DNA from: an uncultured Bacillus sp.
GTDB taxonomy: Bacteria > Bacillota > Bacilli > Bacillales > Cytobacillaceae
Assembly: GCA_937894355.1 (NCBI GenBank)
Contig: CALCRD010000202.1
Span: forward strand, 1-5,065
Direction: 5' to 3'
DNA: 5,065 bases
Shown: piece by piece, positions 1 through 4,929 of the stretch
How positions within the stretch are numbered: position 1 is the stretch's first letter
Layout: every line of letters begins with the position of its first letter
The notes under the pieces: generated by a model
What the model saw: the letters and a program-made list of their open reading frames with translations, nothing else
Told to the model about the DNA's origin: nothing
Databases searched by the model: none
Program-made: the position numbers and the translations under genes

Positions 1-70
1 TCGTGTTTCCTTTATCTCAGTCAGTGTGCTAATAAGTTCATACGTCGCTACCCGGGTGCTTCCGCTTTTC
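1..70. repeat. Partial repeat unit A (right half), exact copy of 274-343
   Basis: All 70 bases at 1-70 match 274-343 (offset 273). The match ends at base 71, where this copy continues into the linker (ATGTCTAGC) while the second copy runs into the downstream gene's stop codon. The left end of the match cannot be judged because the window starts there. The sequence is the 3' arm of a unit C-type hairpin, so its partner arm should lie just left of the window. Confidence 0.92.
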
Positions 71-83
71 ATGTCTAGCTGCA

Positions 84-180
84 GCGGCTAGGGGCTCGAG
101 TCATAAGCCAACCGTCCAAAAGGTCAAAGAGCGACCTTTAGGCCGGCTCGTCTTATGCTTGTCGCCCCTGGGCAAGCCGC
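84..180. repeat. Repeat unit B: long imperfect hairpin
   Basis: The outer arms pair GCGGCT (84-89) with AGCCGC (175-180), then AGGGGC (90-95) with GCCCCT (164-169), leaving a 5-nt bulge only on the 3' side (170-174). Further in, CATAAG (102-107) pairs with CTTATG (152-157), and the tip pairs AAAGGTC (119-125) with GACCTTT (133-139) around a 7-nt loop (126-132). The unit is flanked on both sides by the TCCGCTTTTC-containing linker. Pairings were read by eye, not by an energy calculation. Confidence 0.8.
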
Positions 181-204
181 CTCCGCTTTTCATGTCTAGC
201 TGCA

Positions 205-332
205 GCACCCAGCGACTAGTGAACTTCCGCCCACCTCCCTACGATAAGTCAACATCGAAGTGAAGACCGCACTTCGTGTTTCCTTTATCTCAGTCAGTGT
301 GCTAATAAGTTCATACGTCGCTACCCGGGTGC
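205..332. repeat. Repeat unit C: long imperfect hairpin
   Basis: GCACCC (205-210) pairs with GGGTGC (327-332) and AGCGAC (211-216) with GTCGCT (317-322), leaving a 3'-side bulge at 323-326, the same place as the bulge in unit B. TGAACT (220-225) pairs with AGTTCA (308-313), GATAA (243-247) with TTATC (285-289) and AACA (251-254) with TGTT (277-280). The tip pairs CGAAGTG (256-262) with CACTTCG (270-276) around a 7-nt loop (263-269). The right half is duplicated exactly at the window start. Confidence 0.82.
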
Positions 333-345
333 TTCCGCTTTTCTA

Positions 346-570
346 TCAGTCATATGTAATTTCGGTTCCGTGGGTGTAGTCTGCTTCGTGGCGTTTAAAG
401 CCACCGCGGCGCTCAATTTCTTGAACGATTTGCCGATGAACCGATTGCCCTTCGACGTTAAGGTAGGGTACAACTTGTTGAAATGAATGATGGAAAAAGG
501 CTAACTCACTGTCTTTCCAATCTGTTTTAGACATCATTGATAACTCGGTCATATCTCGACCCACATACAT
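346..570 (-). CDS. Small conserved hypothetical protein, YfhS-like
   Basis: This is a 74-residue protein starting MYVGRDMTELSMMSKTDW and ending in ...THGTEITYD, with a TGA stop at 348-346. I link it to B. subtilis YfhS from its size, its place next to fabL and a remembered similarity; no function is known to me. It has no signal peptide or membrane segment. The middle is probably helical, and a charged EIERRGGFKRHEAD segment follows. An upstream in-frame ATG at 615 would add 15 residues, but it has no ribosome binding site and lies inside the likely promoter. The start at 570 has GGAGGG (583-578) 7 nt upstream, so I prefer it. The gene is transcribed away from fabL, and the repeat array begins right at its stop codon. 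A SigE-like promoter candidate precedes it, which would mean mother-cell expression during sporulation (inference). Confidence 0.75.
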   Translation of the reverse strand: MYVGRDMTELSMMSKTDWKDSELAFFHHSFQQVVPYLNVEGQSVHRQIVQEIERRGGFKRHEADYTHGTEITYD

Positions 571-577
571 GGTAAAT

Positions 578-583
578 CCCTCC
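578..583 (-). promoter_or_regulatory. Ribosome binding site deciding the YfhS-like start
   Basis: GGAGGG on the minus strand sits 7 nt before the ATG at 570-568. No comparable site precedes the longer in-frame ATG at 615, so the shorter 74-residue product is favoured. Confidence 0.75.
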
Positions 584-602
584 ATTCGAATGAATATCCA
601 AT

Positions 603-630
603 TTAGTATGTTCAAACCATTGTCATCTAT
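603..630 (-). promoter_or_regulatory. Possible SigE-type promoter of the YfhS-like gene
   Basis: Read on the minus strand, ATA (630-628) is followed after 17 nt by CATACTAA (610-603). The known SigE pattern is roughly ATA, 16-18 nt, CATACANT; the -10 here fits six of seven defined-base positions loosely (CATAC kept, last bases differ). A start near 596 would give a leader of about 26 nt with the GGAGGG site well placed. It overlaps the -35 of the divergent fabL promoter. Confidence 0.4.
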
Positions 631-648
631 TCAGATAAAAGCTAAAAT
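620..648 (+). promoter_or_regulatory. SigA-type promoter of fabL
   Basis: TTGTCA (620-625) and TAAAAT (643-648) are separated by exactly 17 nt; each differs from consensus at one base. A transcript start near 655 would give a leader of about 30 nt containing the ribosome binding site GAGG at 671-674. I see no palindrome that would suggest a repressor site within the core promoter. Confidence 0.65.
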
Positions 649-684
649 GGAGAAAGATATTTTTTGAAAAGAGGACTTTAATAC

Positions 685-1437
685 ATGACGCAAAAGGTAG
701 CACTTATAACTGGTAGTAGTAGAGGAATCGGAAAAGCAACAGCAATCCGTCTTGCTAAAGAAGGATATGATATCGTCATTAACTACGCAAGAAGCAAAAC
801 GGCAGCTCTCGAAACAGCAAAAGAAATCGAAGAATTAGGCCGAAAAGCTTTAGTCGTCAGAGCAAATGTTGGTGATATTGATAAAGTTAAAGCAATGTTT
901 GAAAAAATTGATGAAGAATTTGGCCGTTTAGACGTATTTGTAAGTAATGCAGCTTCAGGTGTACAACGTCCACTTTTAGAACTTGAAGAATCGCATTGGG
1001 ATTGGACAATGAACATCAATACCAAAGCCTTGCTTTTTTGTGCACAAGAAGCAGTAAAGTTAATGGATCGAAACAATGGCGGGAAAATTGTTAGCATTAG
1101 CTCATTAGGTTCCATTCGTGTATTAGAAAACTACACAACTGTAGGAGTTTCAAAAGCGGCAATTGAAGCTTTAACAAGATATTTAGCTGTAGAATTATCA
1201 GCGAAAAATATCATCGTAAACGCAGTTTCAGGTGGAGCTATTGATACTGATGCTTTAAAACATTTCCCTAATCGTGAAGAAATGATTGCTGAAGCTACAG
1301 CCAAAACACCTGCAGGTAGAATGGTTGAAATCGAAGACATTGTTAACACAGTAGCCTTCTTAGTATCTGGACAAGCAGATATGATTAGAGGTCAAACAAT
1401 CATTGTTGATGGTGGAATATCGCTAATCCTTAAATAG
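685..1437 (+). CDS. fabL: Enoyl-[acyl-carrier-protein] reductase III (NADPH), FabL
   Basis: FabL catalyses the last step of each fatty-acid elongation round in the cytoplasm, reducing trans-2-enoyl-ACP to acyl-ACP with NADPH. It is the short-chain dehydrogenase-type isozyme found in Bacillus alongside or instead of FabI. The 250-residue length fits the family. Visible are the nucleotide-binding TGSSRGIG (residues 9-16) at the end of the first beta strand, SNAASG (87-92), the Ser-rich SISSLGS (137-143), and the active-site pair Tyr150 and Lys157. The six-residue gap between Tyr and Lys is the enoyl-reductase spacing, not the three-residue gap of ordinary SDR ketoreductases such as FabG. The C-terminal part has NAVSGGAIDTDAL (179-191) and GQTIIVDGG (236-244). 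The sequence is close to what I recall of B. subtilis FabL, which separates it from generic SDRs. AGAGG at 670-674 precedes the ATG by 10 nt. No clear terminator follows. Confidence 0.93.
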   Translation: MTQKVALITGSSRGIGKATAIRLAKEGYDIVINYARSKTAALETAKEIEELGRKALVVRANVGDIDKVKAMFEKIDEEFGRLDVFVSNAASGVQRPLLELEESHWDWTMNINTKALLFCAQEAVKLMDRNNGGKIVSISSLGSIRVLENYTTVGVSKAAIEALTRYLAVELSAKNIIVNAVSGGAIDTDALKHFPNREEMIAEATAKTPAGRMVEIEDIVNTVAFLVSGQADMIRGQTIIVDGGISLILK

Positions 1438-1552
1438 TTTGGACGAAATTGATTAAAATTAAGTACCATTTTCAGGACCTTTTACTGGAAATAACTTCCG
1501 GAATATTGCCATATACGCTAGGTAACATTAATTAGCGTGGAGGTGATAGGAA

Positions 1553-1762
1553 ATGGCAAATTTTAACCAACAACAACCAAACAAATCGCAATCTGGCACT
1601 AATATTCAAAGAGTAAGACAACAAAATGCTCAATCACAAGGTGGAGCAGGCCAATTCGGCACAGAGTTTGCTAGCGAAACCAACGCTCAAGAAGTAAAAA
1701 AACAAAATCAACAATCCCAATCAAATAAAAAATCCGGTAAATCCGGAAAACAAAGCCGTTAA
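1553..1762 (+). CDS. sspE: Gamma-type small acid-soluble spore protein (SASP-gamma)
   Basis: This is a forespore storage protein that does not coat DNA like alpha/beta SASP. It is degraded at germination by the GPR protease to supply amino acids. The 69-residue chain is rich in Gln, Asn and Ser and lacks Cys, Trp, Tyr, Leu and His. The GPR recognition sequence TEFASET is at residues 37-43, preceded by GGAGQFG. Two related segments, TNIQRVRQQNAQSQ (16-29) and TNAQEVKKQNQQSQ (43-56), show the family's internal repeat. From memory B. subtilis SspE has 84 residues and two GPR sites; here there is one, and the second repeat ends in a basic KKSGKSGKQSR tail. The start is set by GGAGGTGAT (1539-1547), nearly a full match to the 16S rRNA tail. 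SigG control is expected for the family, but I could not identify a convincing SigG promoter. Confidence 0.93.
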   Translation: MANFNQQQPNKSQSGTNIQRVRQQNAQSQGGAGQFGTEFASETNAQEVKKQNQQSQSNKKSGKSGKQSR

Positions 1763-1768
1763 TTTTTT

Positions 1769-1804
1769 AAAAGGAGGCACTCATAATCGTGAGTGTCTTC
1801 TTTT
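1769..1804 (+). terminator. Rho-independent terminator of sspE
   Basis: The arms 1769-1782 (AAAAGGAGGCACTC) and 1791-1804 (GAGTGTCTTCTTTT) pair along all 14 positions, including two G-U pairs, around an 8-nt gap. The sequence continues T-rich (TTTTACTTTTTTT). The stem begins 6 nt after the stop codon. Confidence 0.85.
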
Positions 1805-1939
1805 ACTTTTTTTCACCCCCTTTTTTATAAAAAAATCTTTAGCCAACCCTCCTGAGACTTGCCTCCAAAACAATATATATCCCTTCCGCCTCCGTTTTCG
1901 ACAAAAGTACAATTTTCTCAACATTAATAGTCAAAGGAA

Positions 1940-1969
1940 ATAATAAGAAAAAAACGAATACATATAATA
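1940..1969 (+). promoter_or_regulatory. Candidate promoter of the ygaB-like gene
   Basis: CATATAATA at 1961-1969 contains a perfect TATAAT (1963-1968). No good TTGACA lies 16-18 nt upstream. ATA at 1940-1942 followed by 18 nt and CATATAAT instead resembles a SigE-type site, and CATANNNTA also fits a SigK -10 without its -35. The element is probably a promoter; which sigma factor reads it cannot be settled by eye. Confidence 0.4.
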
Positions 1970-2002
1970 AATCAATTTTTTCTTAGACTATGGAGGAAGA
2001 TT

Positions 2003-2254
2003 ATGAGGGACTTTAACCGTTTGGTTTCAGAACAAATGAAAACGATGGACAAATTGTTATGTCTTCAATCGGAGTTAGAAGGTTATAAAGAAATCGAACA
2101 AGAATTACAAAACCTCAATCAGATTTCAAAATTGGCAAATATTCAAAATGAGATTATCCGTGTTAAGCAGGAATTAACGGAAATACATCATGTATTCGAA
2201 ACCCAAACAGAGGATGTAATTCGTACTTATCAAGAAAAAAATGCTATTTGTTAA
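2003..2254 (+). CDS. ygaB: YgaB-like coiled-coil protein of unknown function
   Basis: This is an 83-residue, mostly charged protein. Residues about 7-66 look like a continuous amphipathic helix with hydrophobic residues spaced in heptads (for example L16, L19, L22, L25, I32, L36, L39, I42), so a coiled coil and probably a dimer or bundle is expected. There is no signal peptide, membrane segment or catalytic motif. I assign it to the YgaB-like family from its size, coiled-coil character and position between sspE and the DUF402 gene, as in B. subtilis; the family's role is unknown to me. A strong GGAGGA (1992-1997) lies 5 nt before the ATG, and a hairpin terminator follows, so it is most likely transcribed alone. 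The single C-terminal Cys (83) and Cys20 are the only cysteines. Confidence 0.8.
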   Translation: MRDFNRLVSEQMKTMDKLLCLQSELEGYKEIEQELQNLNQISKLANIQNEIIRVKQELTEIHHVFETQTEDVIRTYQEKNAIC

Positions 2255-2292
2255 TGAAAATTGCCTTTTTTTACAAATTTTTATGTAAATTG

Positions 2293-2328
2293 GAGCCATT
2301 GGCATAATTTCAATGGCTCTTTTGTTTT
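2293..2328 (+). terminator. Rho-independent terminator of the ygaB-like gene
   Basis: A perfect 9-bp stem, GAGCCATTG (2293-2301) and CAATGGCTC (2311-2319), encloses a 9-nt loop and is followed directly by TTTTGTTTT. Confidence 0.9.
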
Positions 2329-2353
2329 AAATTATGTCTATAACCGTTATAAT
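2326..2353 (+). promoter_or_regulatory. Candidate SigA promoter of ntdP
   Basis: A perfect -10 TATAAT lies at 2348-2353, with a weak -35 TTTAAA (2326-2331) 16 nt upstream that merges with the T tract of the preceding terminator. The resulting leader would be about 100 nt. A second, weaker candidate is TTGAAA (2393-2398), 18 nt, then TGC-TAATAG (2414-2422), which would give a shorter leader. Confidence 0.4.
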
Positions 2354-2448
2354 AATAGAAAATAGGAATAGTTCTTTGTTGCCGTAGATTTTTTGAAAAA
2401 TTCATTTCCGCAATGCTAATAGGTTACAAAGTGTCCTAGATGAAAGTA

Positions 2449-2461
2449 GGGGAGATATGTG
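2449..2461 (+). promoter_or_regulatory. Ribosome binding site and overlapping ATG/GTG start of ntdP
   Basis: GGGGAG (2449-2454) is followed by ATATGTG. The in-frame start is GTG at 2459, 4 nt after the GGAG core, which is short. An out-of-frame ATG at 2457 overlaps it and opens a 31-codon frame ending with TAA near 2552. Family similarity from the first residues (MG.P.EGE.VQIHSYKHNG) supports the GTG. Confidence 0.7.
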
Positions 2462-2989
2462 GGCGTTCCCATCGAAGGTGAAACAGTACAAATACATAGC
2501 TATAAACACAATGGGCACATCCATCGCGTCTGGGACCAAACAACAATATTAAAAGGGACGCAGAATTTAGTCATTGGCGGAAACGACCGTACAATGGTAA
2601 CTGAATCGGATGGAAGAACATGGATAACACGTGAACCTGCCATCGTTTATTTCCATTCACAGTACTGGTTTAATGTTATTGGGATGATTCGCGAGGATGG
2701 AATTTATTATTATTGTAATATCAGTTCACCATATATTTTTGATCATGATGCACTAAAATATATTGATTATGATTTAGATATTAAGGTTTTTCCGGACATG
2801 ACCTTTAATATTTTAGATGAAGACGAATATGAACGACATCGGATAGAAATGCAATATCCAGATATTATTGATCAAATATTAAAGAAAAATGTTAATCAGC
2901 TCATCCAATGGATCCGCCAAAGAAAAGGTCCGTTTGCACCTGACTTTATTGATATTTGGTATGAGCGCTATTTAACCCATCGAGGCTAA
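2459..2989 (+). CDS. ntdP: Nucleoside triphosphate/diphosphate phosphatase, NtdP (DUF402 family)
   Basis: This is a cytoplasmic magnesium-dependent hydrolase that removes phosphate from nucleoside tri- and diphosphates. The family was named for this activity in staphylococci and includes B. subtilis YgaC. The 176-residue length equals the family's usual size as I recall it. The residues I associate with the active site are all present: Arg23 as proposed proton donor, and Asn87, Asp103, Asp105, Asp107, Asp120 and Glu123 as metal ligands. The IDYDLDIKV strand (102-110) and the KGPFAPDFIDIWYERY end (156-171) are typical. The GTG start reproduces the expected N-terminus MGVPIEGE. It sits between the ygaB-like gene and the ABC exporter, each separated by a terminator, so it is probably monocistronic. 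Its physiological substrate, whether canonical nucleotides or unusual ones, cannot be read from the sequence. Confidence 0.92.
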   Translation: MGVPIEGETVQIHSYKHNGHIHRVWDQTTILKGTQNLVIGGNDRTMVTESDGRTWITREPAIVYFHSQYWFNVIGMIREDGIYYYCNISSPYIFDHDALKYIDYDLDIKVFPDMTFNILDEDEYERHRIEMQYPDIIDQILKKNVNQLIQWIRQRKGPFAPDFIDIWYERYLTHRG

Positions 2990-3011
2990 AATATGTTATA
3001 GTAGAAGAAAT

Positions 3012-3047
3012 AACCTGTTGATTTAAATCAACAGGTTTTGCTTTGTT
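3012..3047 (+). terminator. Rho-independent terminator of ntdP
   Basis: A perfect 26-nt palindrome has arms AACCTGTTGATTT (3012-3024) and AAATCAACAGGTT (3025-3037), so the stem is about 11 bp with a TTAA tip. TTTTGCTTTGTTT follows. The T tract is interrupted by GC. The stem begins 22 nt after the ntdP stop codon. Confidence 0.85.
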
Positions 3048-3076
3048 TGATAAAATTTATCTTATTAACATTAAGT

Positions 3077-3107
3077 CCACGGGCGCTAGGAAGCTTACGC
3101 TTTTCTA
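3077..3107. repeat. Probable solo remnant of the TCCGCTTTTC repeat family
   Basis: CGGGCGCT followed by GCTTACGCTTTTCTA resembles the right end of the array at 325-345 (CCGGGTGCTTCCGCTTTTCTA), with an extra AGGAAG-like insertion between the two blocks; CGCTTTTCTA is identical (3098-3107 and 336-345). There is no complete hairpin here. It ends 2 nt before the AAGGAGG of the downstream gene. Confidence 0.5.
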
Positions 3108-3109
3108 GT

Positions 3110-3126
3110 AAGGAGGCAAAAGGTTG
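3110..3126 (+). promoter_or_regulatory. Ribosome binding site and TTG start of the ABC exporter gene
   Basis: AAGGAGG (3110-3116), a full-strength site, lies 7 nt before TTG at 3124. No ATG or GTG with a comparable site exists nearby in frame; the next Met is residue 51, inside the transmembrane domain. The protein starts MGNIYRYLKFVKPYW, typical of the cytoplasmic elbow helix of this transporter class. Confidence 0.85.
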
Positions 3127-4902
3127 GGTAATATTTATAGATATCTTAAATTCGTAAAACCATACTGGCTTCAAATTACCATAACCATTTTAATTGGCAT
3201 TTTGAAATTTGCTATTCCGCTTATTATCCCGATATTAATTAAATATGTGGTCGATGATGTTATCGGAAATAGCATGTTGTCAAAACAGGATAAACTAGAT
3301 AAGCTGTTTTCAATTATGGGAATTATGATTGTCGTGTTTGTCATTCTCCGTCCACCGGTTGAATACTATCGCCAATATTTCGCCCAATGGACATCAAGTA
3401 GAATCCTTTATGATATTCGTGACAAGCTATTCACCCATATTCAAAAATTGAGTTTTAAATATTACTCTAATACCAGATCGGGTGAGGTCATTTCCAGGGT
3501 AATTAATGATGTTGAGCAAACGAAAACTTTTGTCATTTCGGGCTTGATGAATATTTGGCTAGATGTAGCAACCATCTTGATTGCTATTGGCATTATGTTT
3601 TCTATGAATAAATCGTTAACTCTCGTTTCACTGATTTTGTTTCCTTTCTATGCATTTTCGGTAAAATTCTTTTTCGGAAACTTACGAAGGTTGACAAGAG
3701 TTCGTTCCCAAGCCTTAGCAGATGTACAAAGCTATTTACATGAGCGGGTGCAAGGCATGCCTGTGATAAAAAGCTTTGCCATTGAGGACTATGAACAAGG
3801 TCAATTTGACAAGGTAAATCGAAATTTTTTAACAAAAGCCATTGATCACACTAGGTGGAACGCCAAATCCTTTGCAGTTGTTAATACCATCACCGATGTG
3901 GCACCGCTTATTGTAATAGGATTCTCGGCCTATCTAGTTATTCAAAACAGTCTTTCTTTAGGGACGATGGTGGCGTTTATTGCTTATATTGACAAGCTTT
4001 ACAGCCCATTACGCCGTTTAGTAAATTCATCTACAACGATTACCCAATCAATTGCTTCGATGGATCGGGTTTTTGAATTCATTGATGAAAAGTACGACAT
4101 CGTCGACACTCCGAATGCTAAAGAGTGTCAGAATGTTCATGGTGATATTACTTTTGATAACGTTGGTTTCTCATATTATGAAAATGAAGACCTTGTATTA
4201 AAAAATGTATCGCTGGACGTAAAAAAAGGGGAAACCATTGCTTTAGTAGGGATGAGTGGTGGTGGAAAGTCTTCATTAGTAAGTTTAATTCCCCGGTTTT
4301 ATGATGCAACAGAAGGGAAAATACTATTGGACGGAGTCGATATAACGGCTTATAAGGTTCGGTCGCTAAGAGATAAAATTGGAATGGTCTTACAGGACAA
4401 TATTTTATTTAGCGAATCTGTAATGTCCAATATTTTACTTGGTAAACCGACTGCAACCGAGGAAGAGGTTATTGAAGCAGCCAAAGCGGCAAATGCTCAT
4501 GATTTTATCATGAATTTACCTGAGGGTTATCAAACAAAAGTTGGTGAAAGAGGGGTAAAACTTTCTGGTGGTCAAAAACAACGAGTAGCAATTGCTAGGG
4601 TATTTTTGAAGAATCCACCAATCCTTGTGCTTGATGAAGCAACATCCGCACTGGATTTGGAAAGCGAGCATTTAATTCAAGAAGCGCTCGAAAAGCTTGC
4701 CAAGGAGCGAACCACCTTTATTGTTGCCCATCGACTATCGACGATTACTCATGCTAACAGAATTGTGTTAATTGAGCATGGTGAAATCGTCGAGTCTGGC
4801 AGACATGATGAATTGATGAAAAAACAAGGTAATTATTATAAATTATTCCAGGTTCAACAGATTGAACCAACGGAAACCCAAGGAAGCACCCAAACCACGT
4901 AG
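3124..4902 (+). CDS. ygaD: ABC exporter half-transporter, fused permease and ATPase (YgaD/MsbA type)
   Basis: This is a 592-residue inner-membrane protein that should dimerise to pump a hydrophobic compound or lipid out at the cost of ATP. The N-terminal half has an elbow helix (1-14) and six likely membrane helices near 15-43, 63-83, 136-157, 163-181, 250-273 and 279-297. The ATPase half shows an A-loop Tyr (351/352), Walker A GMSGGGKSS (376-384), Q-loop Gln424, VGERG (473-477), signature LSGGQ (480-484), Walker B ILVLDE (500-505), D-loop SALD (508-511) and H-loop His536. All catalytic residues are intact, so a homodimer with two working sites is plausible. The symbol rests on the neighbourhood match with B. 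subtilis ygaD; substrate unknown. No partner gene lies within the window. It has its own terminator, and the promoter is unclear. The C-terminal tail is short and polar. Confidence 0.88.
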   Translation: MGNIYRYLKFVKPYWLQITITILIGILKFAIPLIIPILIKYVVDDVIGNSMLSKQDKLDKLFSIMGIMIVVFVILRPPVEYYRQYFAQWTSSRILYDIRDKLFTHIQKLSFKYYSNTRSGEVISRVINDVEQTKTFVISGLMNIWLDVATILIAIGIMFSMNKSLTLVSLILFPFYAFSVKFFFGNLRRLTRVRSQALADVQSYLHERVQGMPVIKSFAIEDYEQGQFDKVNRNFLTKAIDHTRWNAKSFAVVNTITDVAPLIVIGFSAYLVIQNSLSLGTMVAFIAYIDKLYSPLRRLVNSSTTITQSIASMDRVFEFIDEKYDIVDTPNAKECQNVHGDITFDNVGFSYYENEDLVLKNVSLDVKKGETIALVGMSGGGKSSLVSLIPRFYDATEGKILLDGVDITAYKVRSLRDKIGMVLQDNILFSESVMSNILLGKPTATEEEVIEAAKAANAHDFIMNLPEGYQTKVGERGVKLSGGQKQRVAIARVFLKNPPILVLDEATSALDLESEHLIQEALEKLAKERTTFIVAHRLSTITHANRIVLIEHGEIVESGRHDELMKKQGNYYKLFQVQQIEPTETQGSTQTT

Positions 4903-4921
4903 CAATGGTTTGGGTTTTTTT
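4888..4921 (+). terminator. Rho-independent terminator overlapping the end of the ABC exporter gene
   Basis: A perfect 10-bp stem, ACCCAAACCA (4888-4897) and TGGTTTGGGT (4906-4915), encloses an 8-nt loop and is followed by a run of seven T (4915-4921). The 5' arm is inside the last codons, and the TAG stop (4900-4902) lies in the loop. Confidence 0.92.
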
Positions 4922-4929
4922 ATTAGTTA

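Larger units (their letters stand above)
1..345. repeat. Tandem array of structured intergenic repeats (two full units and one partial)
   Basis: There is no credible coding region here. The stretch is built from hairpin units joined by a shared linker. The linker reads TCCGCTTTTC followed by ATGTCTAGCTGCAGC at 61-85 and at 182-206, and a third TCCGCTTTTC closes the array at 334-343. Positions 1-70 are the right half of a unit cut by the window edge; 84-180 and 205-332 are complete units. The arms of each unit pair with each other but differ in sequence between units, so the fold rather than the sequence appears to be kept. Similar TCCGCTTTTC...GTCTAGCTGCAGC elements are, from memory, dispersed between genes in several Bacillaceae genomes; their function is not known to me. 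It could be a non-autonomous mobile element, a family of structured RNA or DNA repeats, or a transcript-end structure. The repeat structure itself is certain; the role is not. Confidence 0.88.

Noticed and set aside
1..345. CRISPR array
   Set aside because: The repeated units are over 100 nt, internally palindromic and diverged, with no uniform short repeat and spacer pattern and no cas genes in the window.
571..615. N-terminal extension of the YfhS-like gene from an ATG at 615
   Set aside because: There is no ribosome binding site, the extension reads MNILNWIFIRMEGFT with no family support known to me, and it lies within the likely promoter and leader.
783..1349. Minus-strand open frames inside fabL
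   Set aside because: They are mirror frames of a clearly conserved enzyme, without ribosome binding sites or recognisable protein features.
1488..1532. SigG promoter upstream of sspE (GAATA at 1501-1505 with CATTAAT at 1526-1532, or GAAATA at 1488-1493 with CATATAC at 1510-1516)
   Set aside because: Neither pair matches the SigG -10 (CATNNTA) well at a proper spacing. SigG control is expected from the family, but I cannot point to the site.
1515..1538. Inverted repeat ACGCTA...TAGCGT before the sspE ribosome binding site as a fabL terminator or riboswitch
   Set aside because: It is only a 6-bp stem with a 12-nt loop and no T tract after it; at most it could influence sspE translation.
1789..1830. 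GTG-started mini-ORF after an AAGGAGG-like sequence behind sspE
   Set aside because: The AAGGAGG forms the 5' arm of the terminator stem, and the frame has only about 13 codons of low-complexity residues.
1870..1903. Minus-strand promoter (TTGTCG and TATATA) between sspE and the ygaB-like gene
   Set aside because: The 19-nt spacing is too long, the -35 is poor, and no minus-strand gene follows.
3602..3835. Minus-strand open frame inside the ABC exporter gene
   Set aside because: It is antisense to the transmembrane domain, with no ribosome binding site or family resemblance.
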